64,000 nt of DNA from Candidatus Poribacteria bacterium (GTDB lineage Bacteria > Poribacteria > WGA-4E > WGA-3G): the NCBI GenBank assembly GCA_022824265.1, contig JAJEAG010000033.1, forward strand, positions 62,001-126,000, written 5' to 3'. The position numbers and the translations under genes are program-made. The notes beneath the pieces were generated by a model. The model was not told the origin of the DNA, did not search any database, and worked only from the letters and a program-made list of their open reading frames with translations. Positions 18,040-26,249 of the stretch are shown here, piece after piece (position 1 is the first letter of the stretch; every line of letters starts with the position of its first letter).

Positions 18040-18671
18040 TAGGATAGTGGCACTTTACAAACAGCAGTTGTATGTGCATCACAATACCAGAAGTATCCAT
18101 CCCAATATGTCATTCCATGCGGTTCTGGGTGTGGTTCTGGTATCTCTATTTTGTCAAGATGACTTCCATCTTCTGGATTGAGTTTATATATTGCGCGATG
18201 GTTCGTTTCAACACACCATAAGTCATCCTCAACCCAAGCGATGCCGTGTGGTCTATCGTCAGGTGCGGGGATCGTATGAATCACCTTGAAGTCATCATCA
18301 ACATCAACTTGATAGATAGTCGCAGAAGGCGGCACTGCAACCCATAGTTTATCCTCTCTCCATTCCAAACCGTGTGCACCTGTCTGACCAGCACCAGGTG
18401 TGTCATAAGATGCAAGTGTTTCACCGCTATCTGGATTGATATTCAGTATTTCACAACTATAGGTAGATGCAAGCCAAAGGTTTGTTCCTGTGTGTGTTAT
18501 ACCACTACCTCTGTCTGAATCTGTAGTAAGTGTCTTTTTCACATCTCCATCATAGGATACAAGATGAACTTCATTACTACGTTGGTCAATAATCCAGAGT
18601 CCGTCTTCGGTTGCTTGCATACCGTTCGGTTGTGGACCTGGCGAGTCAAATACTGTTTCGATTGTAGCCAT
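18039..18671 (-). CDS. Beta-propeller (NHL/SMP-30-like) protein
   Basis: About 210 residues made of repeated blades with the pattern 'GLWIIDQRSNEVHLVSYDG', 'NLWLASTYSCEILNINPDSG', 'KLWVAVPPSATIYQVDVDD', 'DLWCVETNHRAIYKLNPEDG' and 'YFWYCDAHTTAVCKV'. That is about five blades, fewer than a standard six-bladed gluconolactonase or seven-bladed propeller. There is no signal peptide. I prefer ATG 18671 because GGAG sits seven bases upstream; the ORF track adds five residues. The function is unclear; related proteins include lactonases and streptogramin-lyase-like proteins. It is coupled to the ligase gene by a TAATG overlap. Confidence 0.75.
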   Translation of the reverse strand: MATIETVFDSPGPQPNGMQATEDGLWIIDQRSNEVHLVSYDGDVKKTLTTDSDRGSGITHTGTNLWLASTYSCEILNINPDSGETLASYDTPGAGQTGAHGLEWREDKLWVAVPPSATIYQVDVDDDFKVIHTIPAPDDRPHGIAWVEDDLWCVETNHRAIYKLNPEDGSHLDKIEIPEPHPEPHGMTYWDGYFWYCDAHTTAVCKVPLS

Positions 18672-18789
18672 GAGAAATCTCCGCATAGATATATTTAATT
18701 TGGGATTTATTTGTATGCGATTTTGGGTGTGGAGTCAAGAGTTCGGAGCTCCACTCCCAAGACCTAATGCCATATTCTATCAAGAACTG

Positions 18790-19014
18790 CTAACGTTCTC
18801 GACTTGCATAATCCGGACGAAAATCGTTGATGAACCTTGTTAACCCGCTTCCTTCTTTTGCTAATACTTTCATTTCCTCTACGTCATCTTTGCCCGCACT
18901 TTGATAAGTGTACAGATAGATACTGCCGCTTGTGAACTGGATTCTGATGAAATTAGCTCCTACTTCATAAGCAGCGATTCCCGAGTTTCCGTGAAGGTTT
19001 CCATAACGTTTCAT
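18790..19014 (-). CDS. KTSC-domain-like small protein
   Basis: From ATG 19014, preceded by AAGAGA, the protein is 74 residues: 'SGIAAYEVGANFIRIQFTSG' then 'IYLYTYQSAG' and 'GSGLTRFINDF'. This is the pattern of the KTSC domain (S-x-I...Y-x-Y), named from a lysyl-tRNA synthetase C-terminal extension and found as stand-alone proteins. The longer ORF in the track adds an unconvincing N-terminus. The role of stand-alone KTSC proteins is not well defined. Confidence 0.6.
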   Translation of the reverse strand: MKRYGNLHGNSGIAAYEVGANFIRIQFTSGSIYLYTYQSAGKDDVEEMKVLAKEGSGLTRFINDFRPDYASRER

Positions 19015-19149
19015 GTTTTCTCTTCTATGTAGATTAACCATAATATCATATATGATAGCACACCCGATAACTATTGTAAAATAATTATCATGTATCAATT
19101 ATTATTGTTTAAGATTATACTGCCATTGAGATTGTGTATCAATAAAACT

Positions 19150-19512
19150 CTATTGATTCTGATGAACATCATGTCCTTGTTGATTAATAGACGAAGTTAT
19201 TTGAAATTTTCCATTTTTCCATTCATGATAGATTAACATTACCCCAAGAGAACAGACGATCAAAATAATCCATAATGTTATATGTGAAATAATGTTAAAC
19301 ACCTCATAACTTCTTAAACCACCGATCTTTTCTATATCTTGTAGGAAATGTATGAAAAATCTGAAACTAACCCATTGGAAGATTCTTCCAATTAGAAGCG
19401 TTAAGAAAATTAGAAAAACTCCTATAGACTTCGTCTTTATTGATAAAAACAACAAACACACAATAAATACTAACTGCAGGACAATAGTAAAACCTGACAG
19501 TAAAAAATTCAT
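19150..19512 (-). CDS. Small membrane protein, unknown
   Basis: This is a 120-residue hydrophobic protein with three predicted membrane segments: about residues 5-25 (FTIVLQLVFIVCLLFLSI), 29-50 (IGVFLIFLTLLIGRIFQWVSF) and 75-97 (IISHITLWIILIVCSLGVML). A polar C-terminal tail follows. I recognise no family. It stands alone in an AT-rich region. Confidence 0.5.
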   Translation of the reverse strand: MNFLLSGFTIVLQLVFIVCLLFLSIKTKSIGVFLIFLTLLIGRIFQWVSFRFFIHFLQDIEKIGGLRSYEVFNIISHITLWIILIVCSLGVMLIYHEWKNGKFQITSSINQQGHDVHQNQ

Positions 19513-19816
19513 AGTATATCCTATAATTTATGGTTTTAGTTATGTAGAATTATATCAATTATGAGACCATAAATCTATCTTATATTTTCCAAACATATAA
19601 TATACTGCATTGTGTTTAAGAAAATACAAATAAAACAGATTACCAATTTGGTAAGGATTTTGCTATAATACTATCAATGTGGAATACACCAGATGCATTA
19701 TACAATAGATAATGTTACATTACATGTATTCCCAAATCAAAATAGAGGAATCTTCTTGTTGTTAAAATAAGTTACCAAAAGGAAAATAAACAAACATAAT
19801 ATACATTAGGAGTAAA
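19513..19816 (+). promoter_or_regulatory. Intergenic region with possible promoter and small palindrome
   Basis: This 304-base gap has no gene. TACCAATTTGGTA (19641-19653) is a perfect palindrome about a central T, and TATAAT (19664-19669) follows. Together they look like an operator overlapping a promoter for the dehydratase gene at 19817, leaving a ~140-base leader. AGGAG lies just before the start codon. The promoter call is tentative because the -35 box is poor. Confidence 0.35.
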
Positions 19817-20779
19817 ATGAAAACAGTAACATTTCACGGAATTGTCTCCGCAAGACTAACAATAAACAAATACCTACAACCAACACCATTAAGATACTAT
19901 CATGAACTCTCAGAAAGGCTGGGATTTGAAGCATATATTAAACATGAAAATCATCTACCGACAAGAAGTTTCAAAGTGCGCGGTGGTATTAATTTCATGT
20001 ATAATTTACCTGTAGAACAGAAAAAACAAGGTGTAGTCACTGCAACACGTGGTAATCACGGACAATCTATTGCTTATGCGGCTGCACAGTTTGGTGTTAA
20101 TGCGACTATCGTTGTTCCTTATGGAAACAATCCTGAGAAAAACAGTGCTATGAAAGCATTCGGTGCTGAACTGATCGAATATGGTAATGATTTTGATGAG
20201 GCACGTGAACTATGTGATAAACTGCAAGCAGAACGTGGTCTATATTACATCCATCCTTGTATGGAACCAGCACTTGTCCACGGAGTAGGAACATATTCAC
20301 TTGAGATATTTGAAAATCTACCTAATGTGAATACAATCATTGTTCCTATAGGCGGTGGTAGTGGTGTCTGTGGTGCGATTACAGTAGCAAAAGCAATAAA
20401 TCCAAATGTTAAGATCATAGGTGTACAAGCAGAGAATGCTCCTGCAGTCTACCGATCATGGAAAGCAGGTAGGCATATTGAAACCGATTCCTGTAATACT
20501 ATCGCAGATGGACTTGCAACACGCGTTCCTTTCCCAATCCCCTTTTCAATCATTAGCGAAGGAATTGACGATATCGTATTGGTTAGCGAGGATGAAATCA
20601 AAAAAGGTATCATATCGTCGTTACGTTATACACACAATTTAGCAGAAGGAGCAGGTGTTGCTGCTCTTGCGGCAGCGTTTAAACTTTCTGACAAATTAGC
20701 TGGACAGAATGTAGCAATGATAATGACTGGTGGCAATATAGATTTGGATACACTTAAGGAAGTTCTGATTAATACCTAA
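19817..20779 (+). CDS. Threonine/serine dehydratase-like PLP enzyme
   Basis: This is a 320-residue fold-type II PLP enzyme. The Schiff-base lysine lies in 'TRSFKVRGGINFMYNL', and a phosphate-binding glycine loop appears as 'PIGGGSGVCGA'. 'ATRGNHGQSIAYAAAQ' is the typical threonine dehydratase substrate loop, and 'MTGGNIDLDTL' is the usual end. There is no C-terminal ACT domain, so it resembles the catabolic TdcB or serine racemase type, deaminating threonine or serine to a 2-oxo acid. It ends with a four-base convergent overlap with the thiamine pyrophosphokinase gene. Confidence 0.88.
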   Translation: MKTVTFHGIVSARLTINKYLQPTPLRYYHELSERLGFEAYIKHENHLPTRSFKVRGGINFMYNLPVEQKKQGVVTATRGNHGQSIAYAAAQFGVNATIVVPYGNNPEKNSAMKAFGAELIEYGNDFDEARELCDKLQAERGLYYIHPCMEPALVHGVGTYSLEIFENLPNVNTIIVPIGGGSGVCGAITVAKAINPNVKIIGVQAENAPAVYRSWKAGRHIETDSCNTIADGLATRVPFPIPFSIISEGIDDIVLVSEDEIKKGIISSLRYTHNLAEGAGVAALAAAFKLSDKLAGQNVAMIMTGGNIDLDTLKEVLINT

Positions 20780-21498
20780 CCATACCAGTTGTGTATAACA
20801 TATACGGGTGGAGAGTCTTGTTTTAAGTGTATTTCCACCCAATCGGCACCATCAACAAATTCGTTTCGCAGCGCGTTTGTCAAGTCAGGATGGATATGTA
20901 GAGAAGTCAAGTCCCAACGAAGCTTTAGACTCCTTTCTACAATAACATTTGTTTCTTCTGCAATGAGAGAAACGCGCTGTACACCACTATTTTTTCGCTT
21001 TAGGCGCAAATCTGTATGCATATAGTGGATAGTTTGCTGTGGGTCACGCATTTCAACTTTGTAGTCCGTTAACTTGTCGTTGTACATATAACGAGCAAAA
21101 CGCATCAGTTTAAGATTTCCAAGAAAATGGTCCGTCTCATATTCTTCAGGATGAGGTAATCCACCATATAGGAAAATACGCTGACAGTCATACATCTCTA
21201 TCGCATATTTTACAGCTAACTGTCCATCCGTATAATCTTTATCAGTTTGTCCAATCCATTCTTCAACTACCTTCTTAGCTTTCGTTGTAGTTCCATTTAC
21301 GGAATCAAGATCACCGATTAGTATATCAGGAACAAAATCAATATCTCCGATTTTGTTTAATTCATCAAAGATACGCAAACCACCATCCGCACATAAGATA
21401 ACTGCATTATCATCAATTCCGGTCTGAATCTCTACTTGATAAAAACCAAGATTTCTGAAATCGTAGTATCCATTAAGAAAGATGAGTGCAGTTTTCAT
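20776..21498 (-). CDS. Thiamine pyrophosphokinase-like protein
   Basis: This is a 240-residue protein with the family's active-site motifs in order: 'ILCADGGLRIFDEL' (substrate/Mg), 'PDILIGDLDSVNG' and 'DKDYTDGQLAVKYA'. This enzyme makes thiamine diphosphate from thiamine and ATP, which would serve the ThDP enzymes encoded at 8792 and 34207. The C-terminal half is less conserved (thiamine-binding domain). Its first 26 bases overlap the end of the upstream DUF2156 gene. It is the last gene of a tightly packed minus-strand run. Confidence 0.85.
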   Translation of the reverse strand: MKTALIFLNGYYDFRNLGFYQVEIQTGIDDNAVILCADGGLRIFDELNKIGDIDFVPDILIGDLDSVNGTTTKAKKVVEEWIGQTDKDYTDGQLAVKYAIEMYDCQRIFLYGGLPHPEEYETDHFLGNLKLMRFARYMYNDKLTDYKVEMRDPQQTIHYMHTDLRLKRKNSGVQRVSLIAEETNVIVERSLKLRWDLTSLHIHPDLTNALRNEFVDGADWVEIHLKQDSPPVYVIHNWYG

Positions 21499-22441
21499 TC
21501 TCTTTTATAGTGATATTATAGGTAGGAATTAATCGCTTAGGATGATATGCATGTTTCACCCGCTTCAGGTTTTCTAAACCTGAAGCATCCATTGCATTAA
21601 TCCATTTGTATGATGCCATCAATTCTTTGCAGAATTCGCGATAGATAAATTGTGCTAATCCTTTGATGTTCAGATCTGATATTTCAAATAGGACACAGAA
21701 GGTATCTTTATTCAGTTCATATCCGAATGTATAGCCACACAATTGTCCATTGATACGAACAACCCTACCGACTAATCCTAATTCGTCTGCATGACTAATC
21801 CCAATTTGATGTGCTGATTGTGAGTCATCCAGCATTACTTGATAAATAGGATCAGCATATTTATTAGAACGTTTCTTACGCCATTCCTCATATAATTCTA
21901 AGCATCCAATCTTATCAGAAGATTGATATTGAGTATATTCTACGGATGGATTCCGTGTGATAAATCCGTTGTAAGCATTCCTTTGTTGTTTATAACGATT
22001 TCCTCGTAATTCAACCAATTCATCAGTGCGATATACATATTCAGTTTCTTTTTCGTAATGATCATAACCCATTGTATTGAAAACTGAGAGCATCTTTTTC
22101 GCTACATTCTCAATACGTGCAATCTGTGGATTTCTGTTTGATTCCAGCATGTATTGATAGGATTTGTTAACCACCTCTATATACGAGAGATTATTTATTA
22201 AACATGGTATTGGTAGAATCGGCATGAAGTAGTCCTTACCATGTTTTGCATATACACAGAGAAAATCTGTATGGTCAGTCGTAGCATGTTTGGGAGTACT
22301 ATAAATCGTATAGAAAAGTTTGAAGTAATCTTTCCAGATGTATAGTGGAGCAAAAGCATAATTGGATAGAGACATACATGTCTTATGAAGAAATTCATCA
22401 AAAATCGGTTTGTCTTCAAGAGTTAATGGATTGAGTTGCAT
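21473..22441 (-). CDS. DUF2156 (GNAT-like, LPG-synthase C-terminal-like) protein
   Basis: This is a 322-residue protein that opens 'LNPLTLEDKPIFDEFL' and contains 'YAFAPLYIWKDYFKLFYTIY' and 'YEKETEYVYRTDELVELRG'. It matches the DUF2156 pattern of tandem GNAT folds related to the C-terminal domain of phosphatidylglycerol lysyltransferases. There are no membrane segments, so it is a soluble version. Likely an acyl- or aminoacyltransferase, substrate unknown. It overlaps the YkgJ gene upstream by 19 bases and the kinase gene downstream by 26. Confidence 0.75.
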   Translation of the reverse strand: MQLNPLTLEDKPIFDEFLHKTCMSLSNYAFAPLYIWKDYFKLFYTIYSTPKHATTDHTDFLCVYAKHGKDYFMPILPIPCLINNLSYIEVVNKSYQYMLESNRNPQIARIENVAKKMLSVFNTMGYDHYEKETEYVYRTDELVELRGNRYKQQRNAYNGFITRNPSVEYTQYQSSDKIGCLELYEEWRKKRSNKYADPIYQVMLDDSQSAHQIGISHADELGLVGRVVRINGQLCGYTFGYELNKDTFCVLFEISDLNIKGLAQFIYREFCKELMASYKWINAMDASGLENLKRVKHAYHPKRLIPTYNITIKENENCTHLS

Positions 22442-22986
22442 ATTCCAAGATTGCGTTTCAAGGTATGAAAAACTCTTACAGTTTCTTGATAATCACCGAT
22501 AAGACTCCAATTCTTCTGAATGACAGTATATATCTGTTCTGATTCAACATAATTAATTACATGCTGAAGATGTCGCTGAAAATCTTCTGATTCAAAATGT
22601 GCTTCGCCAAACGGGCAGAGCATATCCACTCCCAGAACAACACTGGTTCTGTCATGATTGAACATTAAAGCAAAAGGGTATAGTTTACAGTCAAGTGGAC
22701 GGTTTTTATAGATTGTACATCTACTTGTTTCCGGTTCAAAGAAAGGGCATATATAATAGTCTTTGTGAGGTTTTAACTTAATCTGTGAACTGTTACCATC
22801 TTCTTGTAGTTGGAATAAAGATGGATTCGCACCTTGAGAAATTACACGTTTTTTCTCTATATCAGTAAAGATAGGTGCAAGTGGACTATTCTTGTCCAAG
22901 AAACGACAGCAGACATCGCAAGAGAAGCATACTTCACTGGGTATGATTTGGTAGAGTTGAAGATTCTGATCGTTGTGTGTTTTCAT
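22423..22986 (-). CDS. YkgJ-family cysteine-cluster protein
   Basis: This is a 187-residue protein with 'VCFSCDVCCRFLDKNSPLAP' near the N-terminus (C-x2-C-x2-CC). It continues with 'YYICPFFEPETSRCTIYKNR' and 'PLDCKLYPFALMF', the signature of the YkgJ/UPF0153 family, whose eight or so cysteines are thought to bind Zn or an Fe-S cluster. The function is not established. Its start lies inside the 3' end of the DUF805 gene (53-base overlap), and its end overlaps the DUF2156 gene. Confidence 0.82.
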   Translation of the reverse strand: MKTHNDQNLQLYQIIPSEVCFSCDVCCRFLDKNSPLAPIFTDIEKKRVISQGANPSLFQLQEDGNSSQIKLKPHKDYYICPFFEPETSRCTIYKNRPLDCKLYPFALMFNHDRTSVVLGVDMLCPFGEAHFESEDFQRHLQHVINYVESEQIYTVIQKNWSLIGDYQETVRVFHTLKRNLGICNSIH

Positions 22987-23416
22987 TTTTCAAAGGGTCT
23001 GGACCATAATTATTAGGACCATTTGTACCTTTTAGGAATAGAACTTCAATGACAAACAGCCAAATCCATAATACAATCATATAGATAAAAAGGACGAAAA
23101 ATACAATAAGACCATAAACAATATAATCCATTGTATTCGGTTTAGGTAAATCGGCATATTTTTCAAGTGGATACCAAAATGATTTGTTACGGTCATGTAT
23201 CCTCTTTATCATTAGAACAAAAACCGACCATGAATTTAACAGTATTATTGGATAAATTAGGAAAAATAAAATACCTTCATTTAGATCTATCGGTATGATA
23301 ACTCTGATTAGATAGACAAAAAAATAAATCCCGGCAAATAACGGAACACCTTTAATCCAAAATTGTGAACGACTGATCCGTCCGTTAAATGAAAAGTAAT
23401 ATCTCCAGAAATTCAT
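22934..23416 (-). CDS. DUF805 family membrane protein
   Basis: This is a 160-residue inner-membrane protein opening 'WRYYFSFNGRISRSQFWI', the defining start of DUF805. Hydrophobic segments lie at about 24-46, 52-72 and 98-128, and the protein ends with 'GTNGPNNYGPDPL', another family hallmark. The function is unknown. It is the first gene of the overlapping DUF805-YkgJ-DUF2156-kinase run and starts 31 bases downstream of the DegT aminotransferase stop, so it could be part of a longer operon that starts at aroQ. Confidence 0.85.
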   Translation of the reverse strand: MNFWRYYFSFNGRISRSQFWIKGVPLFAGIYFFVYLIRVIIPIDLNEGILFFLIYPIILLNSWSVFVLMIKRIHDRNKSFWYPLEKYADLPKPNTMDYIVYGLIVFFVLFIYMIVLWIWLFVIEVLFLKGTNGPNNYGPDPLKNENTQRSESSTLPNHTQ

Positions 23417-23447
23417 TTTATAGTTTTATAATCAAACACCAATTTCA

Positions 23448-24617
23448 TTAGTTATCCCCAAGAATATTACGAATTGTCTCAATCACAGTGTAGACATGAT
23501 CATTAGACAACCCTGGATGTAGAGGAAGACTAACGACGCGTTCAAAAACTTCCTCTGCATAAGGAAAATCTCCTTCTTTGTATCCGTATTGTTTCTGATA
23601 AAAATCAAATAGATGTAATGGAATATAATGAACACTACATTCTATATTTTCTTCACGTAGCGTATCAACGAATTTATCACGGTCAGTTTCTTGTAGTTGA
23701 ATTATATATAAATGCCATGAATGTTCATTTTCATTTTCTGGGACGAAAGGGGTACTAATCTGTGGAATCTTTTGTAGTTCATTCTGATATATTTCAGCAA
23801 TATTCCTGCGACGTTCATGCTGTTTGTTAAGTTTCATGAGTTGACATAACCCCATAGCTGCTTGAATATCGGTCATGTTGTATTTGTATCCCTCTGAGGT
23901 AATATCGTATCGCCAAACACTACGACGTGACTGTCGGGACCACGCATCTTTGTCAATACCGTGTAGTCGCATTGTTTGAAGTTGTCCAGCATAATCATCG
24001 TTATTCGTTGTAATCATACCACCTTCGGCTGTTGTTAGGTTTTTGTTCGCATAAAAACTAAATGCTGAAAGGTCTCCGAGATTTCCAATGTATTGTCCGT
24101 TATATTGTGTTGGTAAGGCGTGTGCAGCATCGTCAATTAAGATGAGATTATGTTTGGCACATATATTTTGCAGCTCAGTCATATCGCAAGGTAATCCGGC
24201 TATGTGAACAGGAATAATCGCTTTTGTTTTCGGTGTAATTGCTTGTTCAATATTGTCAATATTTATGTTTAACGTGTCTGGTTCTATGTCTACGAAGACA
24301 GGCTTTGCACCTACATATCGGATAGCTTCTGCAGTGGCGGTAAAGGTGTATGGTGTAGTAATAATTTCGTCATCGGTACTGATACCAGAAACTACAAGAC
24401 TCAAGTGTAATGCTGCAGTGCATGAACTTACTGCGATGGCGTGCTTGACTCCAAGGTATTCAGCAAAAGCACGTTCAAACTCACGGACTCTTGCCCCACT
24501 ACTAATCCATTTAGAGGCAAGTACTTGACTAACTGCCTCTATTTCTGTTTCGTCTATCCAAGGTCGACTGAAAGGTATAAAAGGTTTTTGTTCCACAAGT
24601 GATTCCTCTTCAAACAT
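23448..24617 (-). CDS. DegT/DnrJ/EryC1/StrS-family aminotransferase
   Basis: This is a 389-residue PLP-dependent sugar aminotransferase. 'FIPFSRPWIDETEIEAVSQV' is the classic N-terminus, 'FERAFAEYLGVKHAIAVSSC' and 'ALHLSL' shape the PLP pocket, and 'LIDDAAHALP' holds the Asp. The Schiff-base lysine is in 'SFYANKNLTTAEGGMI'. These enzymes aminate keto sugars for surface polysaccharides or antibiotics. It lies four bases after aroQ, an unusual pairing with shikimate biosynthesis. A glycan biosynthetic role is inferred from the family. Confidence 0.92.
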   Translation of the reverse strand: MFEEESLVEQKPFIPFSRPWIDETEIEAVSQVLASKWISSGARVREFERAFAEYLGVKHAIAVSSCTAALHLSLVVSGISTDDEIITTPYTFTATAEAIRYVGAKPVFVDIEPDTLNINIDNIEQAITPKTKAIIPVHIAGLPCDMTELQNICAKHNLILIDDAAHALPTQYNGQYIGNLGDLSAFSFYANKNLTTAEGGMITTNNDDYAGQLQTMRLHGIDKDAWSRQSRRSVWRYDITSEGYKYNMTDIQAAMGLCQLMKLNKQHERRRNIAEIYQNELQKIPQISTPFVPENENEHSWHLYIIQLQETDRDKFVDTLREENIECSVHYIPLHLFDFYQKQYGYKEGDFPYAEEVFERVVSLPLHPGLSNDHVYTVIETIRNILGDN

Positions 24618-24621
24618 TCAT

Positions 24622-25077
24622 CTATGTTTCTGTAGTTTTCGGTCCCAGAATATGTATCATTGCTTCAAGTGCGAGAATATAACTATATGCGCCAAAACCA
24701 CTCACTACTCCTGCTGCAACTCCTGAAATGTGTGAATGATGTCGAAATTCCTCGCGCGCATAGATATTGGATAGGTGGATTTCAACAGTAGGTATAGCAA
24801 CAGTTGCAAGTGCATCTCTGATTGCTATGCTGGTATGTGTATAGGCAGCAGGATTTATGAGTATTCCATCTGCCCAATCTATGTGATCCCCGATTATAGT
24901 GACAATTTCACCTTCATGGTTGGATTGCAATATCTTTAGAACTACATCGTGAGGTGTTGAAGCTACAAACTCGTCAAGGGCTTTATTGATATCTTGCAAT
25001 GTTTGGTGTCCATATACCTCTGGCTGTCGTCTGCCTAAAAGATGTAGATTCGGTCCGTGTAGGACAAGTATGTTCAT
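24622..25077 (-). CDS. aroQ: 3-dehydroquinate dehydratase, type II
   Basis: This 151-residue enzyme of the shikimate pathway dehydrates 3-dehydroquinate by trans-elimination. All motifs are present: 'LVLHGPNLHLLGRRQPEVYG' with the catalytic Tyr, 'QSNHEGEIV', 'LINPAAYTHTSIAIRDAL', and the catalytic His in 'VEIHLSNIYAREEFRHHS'. The length is standard. It is the first gene of a minus-strand run followed closely by the DegT aminotransferase. Confidence 0.95.
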   Translation of the reverse strand: MNILVLHGPNLHLLGRRQPEVYGHQTLQDINKALDEFVASTPHDVVLKILQSNHEGEIVTIIGDHIDWADGILINPAAYTHTSIAIRDALATVAIPTVEIHLSNIYAREEFRHHSHISGVAAGVVSGFGAYSYILALEAMIHILGPKTTET

Positions 25078-25394
25078 ATTCTATTACCTTATACTATATT
25101 TTTATATCTCTCATCAAAGAATAAATCCATCATAGTATTTTATTTCAAAAACGATTTGAAATCAATAATAAAACAGGCAGAGCCATTCAGTTTTCGTTTA
25201 TTCGTAGAAATACGTCATAAAGTCGTGACCAGGAAGTCGATCCTATAAAAGAGGGTGAGGGTAAAAACGGGCGAGGAGACCTCGCCCCTACGATAATGTA
25301 ATAAGCGTAATGAATTGCGAATAAATGCATCTTTATCTATGTTGACAGTTATGTGTTCCAGTAAAATCATCAACCAACGAATACAATATAGTAC
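25078..25394. other. Intergenic region holding a composite repeat
   Basis: This gap between aroQ and the DppC gene has no gene. About a third of it is the composite repeat annotated at 25192-25299. The remainder is AT-rich; the right end is downstream of the DppC stop. Confidence 0.5.
25192..25299 (+). repeat. Composite interspersed repeat, copy A
   Basis: TTTTCGTTTATTCGTAGAAA, then TACGTCATAAAGTCGTGACC, AGAAGTCGATCCTATA-like sequence and GGGCGAGGAGACCTCGCCCC ending CTACGATAATG. The same order of blocks occurs at 53546-53647, and the first half alone at 39770-39829. The last block is the inverse of the short GC-rich repeat at 8482 and 14038. Confidence 0.7.
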
Positions 25395-26249
25395 TCAATC
25401 TATCTGTGGGTCAAGGGCATCTCTGAGCGCATCTCCAAGGAGATTAAAACCTAATACCACGAGAAAGATTGCCATTCCTGGAGCAGTGACTGCCAATGGA
25501 ACTTTCCGTATATGCTTTGTATTTTCATTGAGCATTGCCCCCCATTCAGGCACACCGACCTCTGCACCAAGTCCAAGAAAACTCAGTCCTGCAGCATCTA
25601 ATATCGCTGCCCCGATACCTAAAGTGGCTTGTACAATCAGTGGAGCAAGACAGTTTGGTAACACGGTCGTCACAAGTATGCGAATGTCACTTGCACCAAT
25701 AACCTTAGCTGAAGTGACATAATCTAACTCTCGAACCTTGAGAACAGATGCACGTAGAATCCGTGCATATTGTGGGATATAAACAATAGAAACAGCAATT
25801 ATTGCATTTGTAAGACTCTGACCCAATATAGTGACAATTACCATAGCGAGTAGGATACTTGGCATAGCAAGCAACATATCGTTGACACGCATAATCAAGT
25901 TGTCCAACCATCCACCAAAATATCCAGCAATAGCACCGAACAACGTACCAAACCCAAGCGAAAATGTTATTGCGATCAAACCTACCTTTAGAGAGATACG
26001 GGAACCGAAGAGCACGCGACTGAAAATATCCCGTCCAGTGCCATCAGTCCCAAGGTAATGTTTCCCCGAACTACCTTTTAGTCGTTCTGCAATATCTGTC
26101 TGCATCGGGTCGTGTGTTGCAATAAATGGTGCCAGGAGTGCGATAATAACAAAGAATAGAATGATTGATGCCCCGATCGTAGCTGACGGATGTCTTAGCA
26201 GTTTACGAAAAACATGATGTTGTCCTGTTGCAGAAGGGTTGGTATTCAT
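25395..26249 (-). CDS. Dipeptide/oligopeptide-type ABC permease, DppC class
   Basis: This is a 284-residue membrane protein with the N-terminal helix typical of DppC ('ATIGASIILFFVIIALLAPF'), the 'HYLGTDGTGRDIFSRVLFG' signature and about five further helices. The cytoplasmic EAA-like loop is visible as 'YVTSAKVIGASDIRILVTTV'. It pairs with the DppB subunit through a four-base overlap (ATGA). Neither the periplasmic binding protein nor the DppD/DppF ATPases are in the window, so the substrate (peptide, nickel or sugar-related) is undetermined. Confidence 0.9.
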   Translation of the reverse strand: MNTNPSATGQHHVFRKLLRHPSATIGASIILFFVIIALLAPFIATHDPMQTDIAERLKGSSGKHYLGTDGTGRDIFSRVLFGSRISLKVGLIAITFSLGFGTLFGAIAGYFGGWLDNLIMRVNDMLLAMPSILLAMVIVTILGQSLTNAIIAVSIVYIPQYARILRASVLKVRELDYVTSAKVIGASDIRILVTTVLPNCLAPLIVQATLGIGAAILDAAGLSFLGLGAEVGVPEWGAMLNENTKHIRKVPLAVTAPGMAIFLVVLGFNLLGDALRDALDPQID

